Positions 15,270-23,552 of a DNA stretch of 64,000 bases are shown piece by piece. The stretch is from Fen-1362 sp049516395. Its GTDB lineage: Bacteria; Planctomycetota; Phycisphaerae; Sedimentisphaerales; Anaerobacaceae. Where the stretch lies: positions 62,001-126,000 of the forward strand of contig JBEKTD010000004.1 of the NCBI GenBank assembly GCA_049516395.1, in the 5' to 3' direction. The position numbers were made by a program, and so were the translations under genes. Position 1 is the stretch's first letter. Every line of letters begins with the position of its first letter. A model generated the notes under the pieces. It was not told the DNA's origin. It saw only the letters and a program-made list of their open reading frames with translations, and made no database searches.

Positions 15270-16481
15270 TCAGAAGGCCAAATATTCGTTTGCCTTTTTT
15301 AATCGCATCGTGGATTTGCCAATATCGTCGATTGTTTTGATTTTGGAGGTTTTTCTTTGTTCGAGGATACGTTCAACGGTGATTTGGCCGAGGCCGGGGA
15401 CACGCAGGAGTTCATCTTTTGAGGCCTTGTTTATATTGACGGGGAAATATTGCGGGTTGCGTTTGGCCCAGGATTCTTTCGGGTCGGTATCGAGAGGGAG
15501 GTTGCCCTGCTGGTCGAAAATGATGTCGGATTCGGAGAAGCCATATTTGCGCAGAAGGAAATCGACCTGATAAAGGCGGTGTTCGCGGACGAAGGGGGTA
15601 TTTATTGCGGATTGCGGATTGCGGATTGCGGATTGTTCATCCTCCTTCGCTATCGCTATGGAGGACAGGTCCTGAAGTGAATGGGAGCGGCGGTTAAAGA
15701 GGTTGTCCGAATTGTCCTCGCCGATTTTTTGATATGCGCTGAAATAGATTCTGCGGAGGTTTAGGCGGTCGTAAAGTCCCCACATATATTTGACAATCTC
15801 GGAGTCGGTTTCGTCGGCGGCACCGACGATAAACTGCGTGGTTTGCTTGACTCTATGGTATTTATTGCCCCTGCCCGTAAGCCGGCTGATGAGCTTAATC
15901 GGTTCAACGATATCCTCGATGAAGCGTTTTTTGTCGGAAAGCTGGGCGAGGTATTTTGCGCCGGGTGTTTCGATATTGAGCGAGACGGCGGAGGAGAGTT
16001 TTACGGCTTCCTCGATAGCGTTTGCGCTTGCGCCGGGGATGACCTTGAGGTGGATGTAGCCGCGGTAGTTGCGGCGATAACGGAGGATTTTGGCGATTCG
16101 ATTGAGGCGTTCCATAGTGGCGTCGGGGGTGCCGAGGACTCCTGAGCTGAGGAACAGGCCGAAGACTTCGCCTCGCTTGTGGTAATCGAGAAAGGTGTTT
16201 ACGGTTTCTTCCTCGTTAAGGGTGCATCGGCGGACGTCCTGGTTGGCACGGAGGGGGCAGTATTTGCAGTCGTTGGAGCAAACGTTGGAGACGAGGGTTT
16301 TGAAAAGGACGCTGGTTCCGCCATTGGGCAGGGTGACGGGATAAATCCACCTGCCTTGGGCCCCTCGCCTGCGGCGCTCGTCGTTTTTGCATCCGCAGGC
16401 GCACGCCAAATCGTATTGTGCGTCGGCACTGAGTATTTCCAGCTTCTGCCGGGTATCAGGGACGCTTATTACCGCGGTCAT
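15270..16481 (-). CDS. Radical SAM protein of the putative DNA modification/repair (UDG-linked) family
   Basis: A 403-residue protein. The radical SAM cluster motif is CSNDCKYC (about residues 69-76, C-x3-C-x2-C), followed by PLRANQDVRR. An N-terminal CACGC pair is also present. The C-terminus holds a helix-hairpin-helix unit (NINKASKDELLRVPGLGQIT, about 347-366), which suggests DNA binding. REHRLYQVDFLLRKYGF matches the family in which such proteins stand beside a uracil-DNA-glycosylase-like partner; that partner is not adjacent here. An oddity is the linker EQSAIRNPQSAIN (near residues 280-292), encoded by a run of GCGGATT repeats (15604-15636) that looks like an inserted intergenic repeat kept in frame. 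The family fit is strong; the substrate is not known. Confidence 0.88.
   Translation of the reverse strand: MTAVISVPDTRQKLEILSADAQYDLACACGCKNDERRRRGAQGRWIYPVTLPNGGTSVLFKTLVSNVCSNDCKYCPLRANQDVRRCTLNEEETVNTFLDYHKRGEVFGLFLSSGVLGTPDATMERLNRIAKILRYRRNYRGYIHLKVIPGASANAIEEAVKLSSAVSLNIETPGAKYLAQLSDKKRFIEDIVEPIKLISRLTGRGNKYHRVKQTTQFIVGAADETDSEIVKYMWGLYDRLNLRRIYFSAYQKIGEDNSDNLFNRRSHSLQDLSSIAIAKEDEQSAIRNPQSAINTPFVREHRLYQVDFLLRKYGFSESDIIFDQQGNLPLDTDPKESWAKRNPQYFPVNINKASKDELLRVPGLGQITVERILEQRKTSKIKTIDDIGKSTMRLKKANEYLAF
15604..15636. repeat. GCGGATT tandem repeat inside the radical SAM gene
   Basis: Four and a half near-perfect copies of ATTGCGG within coding sequence, in frame, encoding the SAIRNPQSAI peptide on the minus strand. 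Related degenerate blocks occur in intergenic DNA near 6862-6890 and 9355-9430. Confidence 0.85.
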
Positions 16482-16521
16482 AGCACACCTTCCGTGGTGT
16501 ATTTTCCCCGCTTTTCGGTTT

Positions 16522-17277
16522 TTATTTTCCAGTTTTTGGCTGAGGTTTTGCCATGTACAGTTTCAGCACATCGTCGGCTGACAGGGCGCAGTTGTAAATC
16601 CTGAAGTCATCGATTTTGCCCGACCAGTCGGCAGTGGGATACATTCTGCCGCCAATCATAAAGTTACTGATTTTGGGTATCGGCTGCATAGTGCCGAATG
16701 TTTCGGAGACCTTGTCGCCGTTGTGATAGAGGCGGAGCGAATACTCGTTGGCGTCCTTGACGAAGACGTAGAGATTCCAGTTTCCGGCGTAGTCGCTGTC
16801 ACTTATTGGCTGCCAGTAGACATGCTCCGCGTCGTTACCAATATCAATTGTCTTATTCGGCGAGGGCACAAAAGCCCGGAGTTTGAGCCAGTTGGGGTCA
16901 GGGAATGATACTCCCTCGGTTGGCGCGATTCCCCAGGGGCCGGGCCATTTTTCGTCAGGTGGAGTGGCGGCATCCTGGTTGACCCAGAAGGCGATACTCA
17001 CCTGGTCTTTTACGCGGCTCCATATAGCGTTTGGTATAACGACGGACTGCTGGGCTGTGAATTTGGCACAGCCGTTGGAGTCGAATCCCTCGCCGGGGCA
17101 CCATATTGGAGAGCCCCCGCCTAAGTTCACTGTCGCGTTAAAACCGTTGCCGCTCGAATCCTTTGCTGTGTTTCCGTCTTTTTCCTCGAACTTCCACCAA
17201 CCGATGGGTTCAACGGCCTTTACGAAGGCTGGCGCCAAGATTAATAAAACAGTTGTTAGTACGATAGCATTACGCAT
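16522..17277 (-). CDS. Exported LamG-like (concanavalin-type jelly-roll) domain protein
   Basis: A 251-residue protein with a signal peptide (residues 1-21, cut after VKA). The mature part is a single LamG/laminin-G-like jelly-roll: it opens with IGWWKFEEKDGNTAKDSSGN, the hallmark of this group, continues with QVSIAFWVN and ends with WSGKIDDFRIYNCALSADDV, the standard last strands with the Asp-Asp-Phe-Arg-Ile-Tyr motif. These domains bind carbohydrates or other ligands at the cell surface and are very abundant in Planctomycetota. There is no anchor or sorting signal. It lies 41 bp before the radical SAM gene in the same direction. The ligand is unknown. Confidence 0.9.
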   Translation of the reverse strand: MRNAIVLTTVLLILAPAFVKAVEPIGWWKFEEKDGNTAKDSSGNGFNATVNLGGGSPIWCPGEGFDSNGCAKFTAQQSVVIPNAIWSRVKDQVSIAFWVNQDAATPPDEKWPGPWGIAPTEGVSFPDPNWLKLRAFVPSPNKTIDIGNDAEHVYWQPISDSDYAGNWNLYVFVKDANEYSLRLYHNGDKVSETFGTMQPIPKISNFMIGGRMYPTADWSGKIDDFRIYNCALSADDVLKLYMAKPQPKTGK

Positions 17278-17359
17278 ATCAACCTTTCCTTTCCCGGCTA
17301 TAAGCCGATGGGCACATTATACTATTTTGCCTTTTCAAATCCAGCCCCAAGTGTTTTCA

Positions 17360-17388
17360 TTGACTGCGAAAGGTTTTATATTTATCAT
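17360..17388 (+). promoter_or_regulatory. Sigma-70-like promoter of the etf operon
   Basis: TTGACT (17360-17365), a 17-bp spacer and TATCAT (17383-17388), about 97 bp before the ATG at 17485. The leader is purine-rich with several GAGG/AAGG runs. Confidence 0.6.
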
Positions 17389-17484
17389 AGCAAATCTTTG
17401 ATATTTGAGACCTGCTTAGCGAGGCAAGGGCAGGAAAGTTTTTGAGGTTTGGGTGTTTTGCATAGAGCTTCGAGTGTAAGGATT

Positions 17485-19581
17485 ATGAGCAATTATATAG
17501 TGTTAGTAAAACAGGTTCCGGACGTATCGCAAATCACGGATAACGCGTTCGACCCCAATACAGGGACGCTGATACGGACCCGTCTGGCAAGCGTCATTAA
17601 CGAGCTTGACACGCAGGCGATTGCGTTTGCAAATCGGATGCGGCAGCTTTCGGGCGAGAAGGAAGCGAAAATTGTCGCTTTGACGATGGGGCCGCCGATG
17701 GCCGAAGAGGTGCTGCGATATTCACTGAGCAGGTGTGCCGATACGGTGGTTCTGCTTACCGACCGTGCTTTGGGCGGGGCCGATACGGTTGCGACGGCCA
17801 ACCCGCTTGCCTGTTCAATCAGGAAAATCGCCGAAGAGATGTTTAACGGCAGCGATGATTATTTCATTGTTTCGGGAATGCAGTCCGTGGATGGCGATAC
17901 GGCGCAGGTGCCGCCGCAGATAGCAGAGGAACTGGGGATTTCATGCATCGCATACGCGACAGATTGCGCATTTAAAAACGGACGGTTCGAATTTACGCGA
18001 ATTATAAGCGGCGGAAGCCAGACGGTCGCTCCGAAAAGGCCGCCGGTGGTAATAACGGTTGCTAAATATGAGTATCCGCTTTTCGCGTCGTTTACGGCAA
18101 CGAGGCGTGCGAACAAGACGAAGGTCATTACGTGGGGCGCTTCGGAAATCAGCACGGCGACGCTGATTGGGGCGAAGGGTTCCAAGACGACTGTGATACG
18201 CGTATTTCCGCCCGGCAAGAGCAGCAGGAAGTGCAAACAGCTGGCAGACGCAAAACAATTAGCGGGAATAATCGTTGAAAGCGTGAAGTCGTCGGCTGGT
18301 GCGGCGGGGGCGGATAAACAGACGTCGAAATACGTTTTGCCGACGAAGAGAAAAAGCGTGCTGGACAGGAGCTTCGAGGGGACAGCCAAGGAGAACGAGG
18401 ACTACAGGATTTTGACCGATAAACTGCGTGAGCTTGGGATAAGTGACGCGGCGAACATAGATGAACAGACGAAGGAAAAAATTGTGGCGGCGGCGGGCGA
18501 GCATTTTCACAAGAACGCGCTGGATGATATGCTGCTGGGACTGCGCACCGTTGAGCCGAGTTACAAGGGAGAGGTTTGGGTTGTCGCGGAGCATCGCGGC
18601 GGCGTGATTCACCCGGCGACTTTCGAACTTGTAGGTAAGGCCAGGGATTTGGCCGGCTCGTTAGAGACGAAGATGGGTGTGGTAATCGCGGGGCATAATC
18701 TGCAGGCGATGACCGGGGAATTAATTGCGGGCGGGGCGGATAATGTTTACGTAATCGACGACCCGCTGCTGGCGGAGTTTGACCCGATTGCGCATCGCAA
18801 GGTGATAGCAGACGCGGTGAGCAAATACTGGCCTCAGATTGTTTTATACGGGGCGACGCCGCAGGGGAGGGTACTTGCGCCGCTGATATCATATCGTGTC
18901 GGGTGCGGATTGACCGCCGACTGCACGGGGCTTGATATTAAGGACAGTTCCCGCAAAGAGCAGATTGCGACGCTGTTCCAGACGAGACCAGCTCTTGGCG
19001 GCAACGTTATGGCGACGATTTGCACGAAAAACTCTAAGTCGCAAATGGCAACCGCGAGGCCCGGCGTTATGAAACGTCTTCCCGCCGACGCGACCAGAAA
19101 AGGCAACGTTATTATTCACAAAGTCAACGTTACAAAAGACGATATATCGCTGGAAATTATCAAAACGGAGATTGGGGCGGGCAAGGTCAATTTCGACGCG
19201 GATGTAATCGTAAGCGGCGGCAAGGGGATGAAGGACAGGGACAATTACGAGCGAATGCTGGATTCACTTTGCGGCGCTATCCGGTCTCGATTAAATGTCC
19301 CCGTGGAAAAAGGGGCGTCGCGGGCGGCGGTGGAGCAGGGGTTCGCGGAAAGGATTCACCAGGTGGGCCAGACGGGCACGGCGGTGGGGCCGAAGCTTTA
19401 TATCGCGATGGGGATATCGGGCGCGATTCAGCATATGATAGGCGTAGCGAATACCGAGACAATCGTGGCGATTAACAGCGACCCCAACGCGCCGATATTC
19501 AAACAATGTGATTATTATATCGTCGGCACGATAGAAGGTATTGTGCCGCAATTAGTCGCTGCTTTACAGGAGCGTTCGTAG
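17485..19581 (+). CDS. Electron transfer flavoprotein, fused beta and alpha subunits
   Basis: A 698-residue protein combining both ETF subunits in one chain. The start is ATG 17485 with AAGGA 2-7 nt ahead; an earlier TTG has none. Residues 1 to about 265 are EtfB-like (YIVLVKQVPDVSQI, then ALTMGPPMAEEVLRYSLSRCAD, GMQSVDGDTAQVPPQIAEELG). A Lys/Ala-rich linker of about 30 residues follows. From about 300 on it is EtfA-like, ending with the FAD-binding segment MGISGAIQHMIGVANTETIV, INSDPNAPIFKQCDYYIVG. ETF carries electrons from flavin dehydrogenases to ETF-quinone oxidoreductase, which is encoded next with a 1-bp overlap. The order beta then alpha matches the usual etfBA operon, so the fusion arose by joining adjacent genes. 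Confidence 0.93.
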   Translation: MSNYIVLVKQVPDVSQITDNAFDPNTGTLIRTRLASVINELDTQAIAFANRMRQLSGEKEAKIVALTMGPPMAEEVLRYSLSRCADTVVLLTDRALGGADTVATANPLACSIRKIAEEMFNGSDDYFIVSGMQSVDGDTAQVPPQIAEELGISCIAYATDCAFKNGRFEFTRIISGGSQTVAPKRPPVVITVAKYEYPLFASFTATRRANKTKVITWGASEISTATLIGAKGSKTTVIRVFPPGKSSRKCKQLADAKQLAGIIVESVKSSAGAAGADKQTSKYVLPTKRKSVLDRSFEGTAKENEDYRILTDKLRELGISDAANIDEQTKEKIVAAAGEHFHKNALDDMLLGLRTVEPSYKGEVWVVAEHRGGVIHPATFELVGKARDLAGSLETKMGVVIAGHNLQAMTGELIAGGADNVYVIDDPLLAEFDPIAHRKVIADAVSKYWPQIVLYGATPQGRVLAPLISYRVGCGLTADCTGLDIKDSSRKEQIATLFQTRPALGGNVMATICTKNSKSQMATARPGVMKRLPADATRKGNVIIHKVNVTKDDISLEIIKTEIGAGKVNFDADVIVSGGKGMKDRDNYERMLDSLCGAIRSRLNVPVEKGASRAAVEQGFAERIHQVGQTGTAVGPKLYIAMGISGAIQHMIGVANTETIVAINSDPNAPIFKQCDYYIVGTIEGIVPQLVAALQERS

Positions 19582-21245
19582 TGGCAAACGATAATGATTT
19601 TAACAGGGTTGAAGTTTTGATAGTAGGCGGCGGGCCGGCGGGATTGAGCTGCGCGATTCAATTGAAGGTTCTCAGACCTCAGACCGATATTTGCGTTATC
19701 GAAAAGGGCGCGGAACTCGGCAATCATAACCTTTCGGGAGCGGTCCTGGAAAAAGAGCCGATTCATACGTTGCTCGATGCGGCATCGCCCGGCTGGCGGG
19801 ATAGTGAACAGGCGAAGGACGTGCTGGCAAATAAAATCGATAAAGGCGACGTGCTGTTCCTGTTGGGCAAAAAATTCGGCTTAAATATACATTTAGCGAT
19901 TCGTTTGGCGAAACTTTTCGGCATCGGCTTTGGCCAGATGGCGCACGCGGGCGATTACACGATTTCAATCAGTAAACTCACCAAATGGCTGGGTCAAATC
20001 GCGAAATCGCTCGGTATCGAGGTGCTGTGTGGCTTCGCGGCGGCGGATATCGTCGTTGATGATAATGGGGCAGGGGCGGTCAAACTCGTTGACCAGGGAT
20101 TAAATAAAGAAAGACACAAACAGCCCAATTACCTCGAAGGCGAAACAATCGAGGCGAAGTTCATTGTGCTGGCGGAGGGCTGTGATGGGCTTTTGACGGA
20201 GAAATTCATCGAAAAGGCGGGACTCAAAAGACGGGCGAATCAGCTTTACTCGGTCGCTGTAAAAGAACTGATTAAGGTATCGCCTGAGCAATACGCTGAA
20301 TTTACCACGGGCAGGGTGATTCATGCGATGGGTTACCCGATTTGGACGCCAGTAATCGGGCCGGGGATGTTCGGCGGAGGCATTGTTTATCCTCTCCAGG
20401 CGGAACACCTGGCGGTTGGGATGATTGTCGGGGCCGACTGGAAGTATTACGATTTCAATCCGCAGGACGCATTGACACTTTTCAAACAGCACAGCAGGGT
20501 AAAAAAATTCATCGAGGGCGGCACGGTGGTCGAGGCGGGTGCGAAGATGATTCCCGAGGGCGGCTGGAACGCGATTCCGCGAGACGCTGCTACGGGCGCT
20601 ATAGGCAAAGGCAACGTGATTATACTGGGCGATTCAGCAGGGTTTGTGAATATGCTCAAAATCAAGGGGCTTCACAACGCGGTTGATTCGGGGATGATGG
20701 CGGCCAAAGCTATAATCGAGACGGTTGACAATCCGCTGGAATCGGCGGTTCGTTATACCGATTTGCTTTTGAAATCCAACGTCGCCAAGGAAATGAAACG
20801 TGCTGCGAAATTCAGGCAGACCGTGGCTAAATTCGGGCCATTGCAGGGTATGCCATTGTCGGTGCTGGGGACATTGCTGCCTTCGTTCAATATCGAGAAA
20901 GATTACGAGGCGATGACGGTTTTGCCTTATCGGCTCAAACCCAGTCAGCTTTTCGATAAAGATACCTTTACGGCTATGGCTGCGACACATCACCGCGAGG
21001 AACAGCCCTCTCATCTGATGATTCTCGACCGCAATATTTGTCAGGAAAAGTGCGTGCCTAAATTCAACGCGCCCTGCACCACGTTTTGTCCGGCAGGCGT
21101 GTATGAATCTATCCAGGGCGAAGTAAAGCCCGCAAATCCTTCAAACTGTCTGCACTGCAAGACCTGCCAGAGGAAATGTCCCTTCGACAATATCCGCTGG
21201 ACCGTCCCCGAAGGCACAGGCGGCCCGCGGTACAAGCGGATGTGA
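19581..21245 (+). CDS. Electron transfer flavoprotein-ubiquinone oxidoreductase
   Basis: A 554-residue membrane-associated flavoprotein that passes electrons from ETF to the quinone pool. The GTG start overlaps the last base of the etf fusion gene's TAG, so translation is coupled. The N-terminal dinucleotide-binding motif is VEVLIVGGGPAGLSCAIQL, followed by NHNLSGAVLE. ILGDSAGFVNMLKIKGLHNA is the second FAD-contacting motif with the membrane-facing helix. The C-terminus has the iron-sulfur ligands C-x(n)-C in ICQEKCVPKFNAPC and CLHCKTCQRKCPFDN, matching the single 4Fe-4S cluster of the family. The end is the normal GGPRYKRM. A 3' copy of the last 39 codons is found at 22288-22404. The length is normal. 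Confidence 0.95.
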   Translation: MANDNDFNRVEVLIVGGGPAGLSCAIQLKVLRPQTDICVIEKGAELGNHNLSGAVLEKEPIHTLLDAASPGWRDSEQAKDVLANKIDKGDVLFLLGKKFGLNIHLAIRLAKLFGIGFGQMAHAGDYTISISKLTKWLGQIAKSLGIEVLCGFAAADIVVDDNGAGAVKLVDQGLNKERHKQPNYLEGETIEAKFIVLAEGCDGLLTEKFIEKAGLKRRANQLYSVAVKELIKVSPEQYAEFTTGRVIHAMGYPIWTPVIGPGMFGGGIVYPLQAEHLAVGMIVGADWKYYDFNPQDALTLFKQHSRVKKFIEGGTVVEAGAKMIPEGGWNAIPRDAATGAIGKGNVIILGDSAGFVNMLKIKGLHNAVDSGMMAAKAIIETVDNPLESAVRYTDLLLKSNVAKEMKRAAKFRQTVAKFGPLQGMPLSVLGTLLPSFNIEKDYEAMTVLPYRLKPSQLFDKDTFTAMAATHHREEQPSHLMILDRNICQEKCVPKFNAPCTTFCPAGVYESIQGEVKPANPSNCLHCKTCQRKCPFDNIRWTVPEGTGGPRYKRM

Positions 21246-21261
21246 GTTTAAAATCATAAAA

Positions 21262-21292
21262 AAAGAGCTGTGAGTTTCTCTCACAGCTCTTT
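21262..21292 (-). terminator. Strong terminator between ETF-QO and PEP-CTERM gene 1
   Basis: A perfect 13-bp stem AAAGAGCTGTGAG / CTCACAGCTCTTT with a 5-nt loop (TTTCT). On the minus strand it is followed by TTTTATG, so it ends the PEP-CTERM gene; on the plus strand the stem's own TTT and TTGTG give a weaker tail for the ETF-QO gene. Confidence 0.85.
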
Positions 21293-21318
21293 GTGTTCAT
21301 TAAAAAACGGGTTTGTTT

Positions 21319-21972
21319 CTACTTTCTGCTTTTTCTCAGCATCAGACCGCCGAGGCCGAGCAGCAGCATTGTAGCGGGCTCAGGCACTTGTTCATAGAAG
21401 TAAGTGACAGCACCAGTTAGTTGTGCAGATGTAACCTGACTTGCCACGGTATTCCCGCCTGTGTAAGTAAGCCATGTCTGAGTAAAAGTGCCGGCAGGCA
21501 GCACAATCGTGCCAGGCCCGGTGAATTCCGCAAGCACCGCAGCAGCTGTATATTGGTCAGAAGATGAGCCGCTCTTGGTCAGGTTACCTGACATCACCGT
21601 TTGCCCCGCACCAAGATTGCTGAAGGTGAAGGCAGAGCTGAGCAAGTCAAGTTCCGGAAAATTGAGATTTCCGCCCGAATCCTGGACTGTCATCTGAAGC
21701 TCCGTCTTGGCATTGCCAGATGACGGCAAAGTTGACGAAACATTAGTAACGGTCAGAACCGTAGTCATCGAACCCGTGAGGTCAATTTGCACCATAGTAA
21801 GGTTGCCCAAGGCGGAATTGAATTTCTGGAATTGCAATGAGCTGGACCAATCAGTCAACGTTGAAGCAATTGGCGTTGTTGTAGTGAAAGGCCCTGATAC
21901 CAGAGCAGCAAATGACATACTTGGCAGGACACATAAGAGAAACAAACATAAAACAAATTTCTTTTTCATCAC
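21319..21972 (-). CDS. PEP-CTERM sorting domain protein, copy 1
   Basis: A 217-residue exported protein. Residues 1-22 are a signal peptide (MMKKKFVLCLFLLCVLPS). The mature part is Ser/Thr/Gly-rich and beta-strand-like. It ends with the tripartite PEP-CTERM signal: VPEPATM, a hydrophobic helix LLLGLGGLML and a basic tail RKSRK. Such proteins are handled by exosortase and often end up in extracellular matrix or on the surface; no exosortase gene is in the window. A second, closely similar copy follows at 22539-23192. It has its own terminator. The mature domain has no recognised family. Confidence 0.9.
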   Translation of the reverse strand: MMKKKFVLCLFLLCVLPSMSFAALVSGPFTTTTPIASTLTDWSSSLQFQKFNSALGNLTMVQIDLTGSMTTVLTVTNVSSTLPSSGNAKTELQMTVQDSGGNLNFPELDLLSSAFTFSNLGAGQTVMSGNLTKSGSSSDQYTAAAVLAEFTGPGTIVLPAGTFTQTWLTYTGGNTVASQVTSAQLTGAVTYFYEQVPEPATMLLLGLGGLMLRKSRK

Positions 21973-22287
21973 ACCCTCCTTCTCAACTGTACATTAATAT
22001 TTAAACGTAGCCCAAAGCTACACGCGATATCACTCCTTTAATAATGTAATTGCTCTTTTTGTAATACACCCCATTGAGTTCTAATTGTACCATATTCTTC
22101 CCCGTAATGTCAAGCAAAAATTCATATGTTGTTTCCAGCAGTGTCAAGCAAAGATTTATATGAAAATTTTCCAGATTTTTTCGGACGTATGCCTCAAAAC
22201 CGTGGCAATATTCACATGGTTTCGTCCTCATTTCAACGGGGATTTTCGATTAAAAGATAAAGCTCGCCTGGGGTAGTGTTTTTTTGC

Positions 22288-22404
22288 CCCGCAAATCCTT
22301 CAAACTGTCTGCACTGCAAGACCTGCCAGAGGAAATGTCCCTTCGACAATATCCGCTGGACCGTCCCCGAAGGCACAGGCGGCCCGCGGTACAAGCGGAT
22401 GTGA
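22288..22404 (+). pseudogene. 3' relic of ETF-quinone oxidoreductase
   Basis: The sequence from CCCGCAAATCCTTC through the TGA repeats 21129-21245 almost without change, giving the last 39 codons (beginning with the ANPSNCLHCKTC ferredoxin motif) without any start or upstream gene body. It is a by-product of the tandem duplication, not an independent gene. Its near identity, higher than that of the neighbouring PEP-CTERM copies, may reflect gene conversion. Confidence 0.9.
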
Positions 22405-22482
22405 GTTTAGGAGTTTCAGCTTAAAACTCAAATGATTGTTCCTCTTCTCGGTATGTCAAATGTGATTTAATAAATCATAAAA

Positions 22483-22513
22483 AAAGAGCTGTGAGTTTCT
22501 CTCACAGCTCTTT
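22483..22513 (-). terminator. Terminator of PEP-CTERM gene 2 (duplicate)
   Basis: The same AAAGAGCTGTGAG / CTCACAGCTCTTT stem as at 21262-21292, with the minus-strand T-run. Perfectly conserved between copies. Confidence 0.85.
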
Positions 22514-22538
22514 GTATTCATTAAAAATGGGTTTATTT

Positions 22539-23192
22539 CTACTTTCTACTTTTTCTCAGCATCAGACCGCCGAGGCCGAGCAACAACATTGTAGCGGGCT
22601 CAGGCACTGCTTCATAGAAGTAAGTGACAGTACCCGTTAGTTCTGCAGATGTAACCTGACTTGCCAAGGTATTCCCGCCTGTGTAGGTAATCCATGTCTG
22701 AGTAAAAGTGCCGGCAGGCAGCATAATCGTGCCAAGCCCGGTGAATTCCGCAAGCACCGCAGCAGTTGTATATTGGTCAGAAGATGAGCCGCTCTTGGTC
22801 AGGTTACCTGACATCACCGATTGCCCCACACCGAGATCGCTGAAGGCGAAGGTGGGGCTGAACAAGTCCATTTCCGGAACATTGAGATTTCCGCCCGAAT
22901 CCTGGACTGTCATCTGAAGCTCCGTCTTGGCATTGCCAGAGGACGGCAAAGTTGAATCAACATTAGTAACGGTCAGAACCGTAGTCATCGAACCCGCGAG
23001 GTCAATTTGCACCATAGTAAGGTTACCTAATGCAGAATTGAATTGCTGGAATTGCAATGAGCTTGACCAATCAGTCAACGTTGAAGCAATTGGCGTTGTT
23101 GTCGTGAAAGGCCCTGATACCACAGCGGCAAATGACATACTTGGCAGGACACATAAGAGAAACAAACATAAAACAAATTTCTTTTTCATCAC
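22539..23192 (-). CDS. PEP-CTERM sorting domain protein, copy 2
   Basis: A 217-residue paralogue of the protein at 21319-21972, with the same signal peptide and an identical C-terminal sorting signal (VPEPATMLLLGLGGLML, then RKSRK). Differences lie in the mature domain, for example SPTFAFSDLGVGQSVMSG against SSAFTFSNLGAGQTVMSG in copy 1, and mostly look like conservative changes, so both copies are probably functional. Reading frames are intact in both. Duplication with slight divergence may raise dosage or allow antigenic or matrix diversification; this is inference. Confidence 0.9.
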   Translation of the reverse strand: MMKKKFVLCLFLLCVLPSMSFAAVVSGPFTTTTPIASTLTDWSSSLQFQQFNSALGNLTMVQIDLAGSMTTVLTVTNVDSTLPSSGNAKTELQMTVQDSGGNLNVPEMDLFSPTFAFSDLGVGQSVMSGNLTKSGSSSDQYTTAAVLAEFTGLGTIMLPAGTFTQTWITYTGGNTLASQVTSAELTGTVTYFYEAVPEPATMLLLGLGGLMLRKSRK

Positions 23193-23435
23193 ACTCTCCT
23201 TCCCAACCGTACATTAATGTTTTATGTAGCCCAAAGCTACACACGGTATCGCTCCCTTTTTAATGATATAATTGCTCCTTTTGTAATACACTCCATTAAG
23301 CTTTACTTATACCATATTCTTTCCAGTAATGTCAAGCCAAAATTTGAAAATTTTCCAGATTTTTTCGGACCTATGCTTCAAAACCGCTTTTTTAGCCCAA
23401 AAACGCAGCAATATTCACACGGTTTCGTCCTCATT

Positions 23436-23552
23436 TCAACGGGGATTTCCTATTAAAAAATGAGCGCACTTGGGGCACTTGCCACGCTTGCCTGCGCCAT
23501 CGTCGCGGGCCAGAATCTGCTGTCCGCAGTAGATGCACTTGAACCTTATCAT
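23436..23552 (-). pseudogene. Truncated zinc-ribbon gene at the duplication edge
   Basis: A 38-codon frame starting with an ATG that overlaps the TGA of the upstream gene (ATGA, 23549-23552), so it was translationally coupled to it. It reads MIRFKCIYCGQQILARDD, then GKRGKCPKC, a C-x2-C ... C-x2-C zinc ribbon closely similar to the N-terminus of the upstream protein (FKCAYCGQRIVAKDD, GKKGQCPTC). After the last Cys it runs into the duplicated block and stops (HFLIGNPR). It looks like a second copy of the zinc-ribbon protein whose 3' part was lost when the duplication formed. It may still make a short zinc peptide. Confidence 0.7.

Larger units (their letters stand above)
21129..22287. repeat. 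Tandem duplication, copy 1
   Basis: Begins within the last 39 codons of the ETF-quinone oxidoreductase gene and includes a terminator and the first PEP-CTERM gene with its upstream region. Copy 2 follows directly at an offset of 1159 bp at its start, rising to 1220 bp because copy 2 has about 61 extra bases (22411-22472) before the terminator. The copies differ by roughly a tenth in the coding part by eye. Confidence 0.85.
21973..22538. other. Gap between the two PEP-CTERM genes with duplication junction
   Basis: Contains the AT-rich upstream region of copy 1, the junction near 22270-22288 (a GTTTTTTT run followed by the ETF-QO relic), the relic itself, about 61 bases unique to copy 2, and the copy 2 terminator. 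No other gene is seen. Confidence 0.7.
22288..23475. repeat. Tandem duplication, copy 2
   Basis: Matches 21129 onward: relic of ETF-QO, terminator, PEP-CTERM gene 2 and its upstream region (GTAGCCCAAAGCTACAC and TTTCGTCCTCATTTCAACGG occur in both). The far edge cuts into a small zinc-ribbon gene (23436-23552). Confidence 0.85.

Noticed and set aside
15176..15337. A 53-codon frame starting inside the right end of the transposon with a good ribosome binding site (AAGGAG)
   Set aside because: It runs through the terminal inverted repeat and out into the neighbouring intergenic and antisense DNA, so any gene here would have been cut; the residues look random.
22085..22276. Short frames in the upstream regions of both PEP-CTERM genes
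   Set aside because: AT-rich, unlike each other despite the DNA being duplicated, and without a ribosome binding site.
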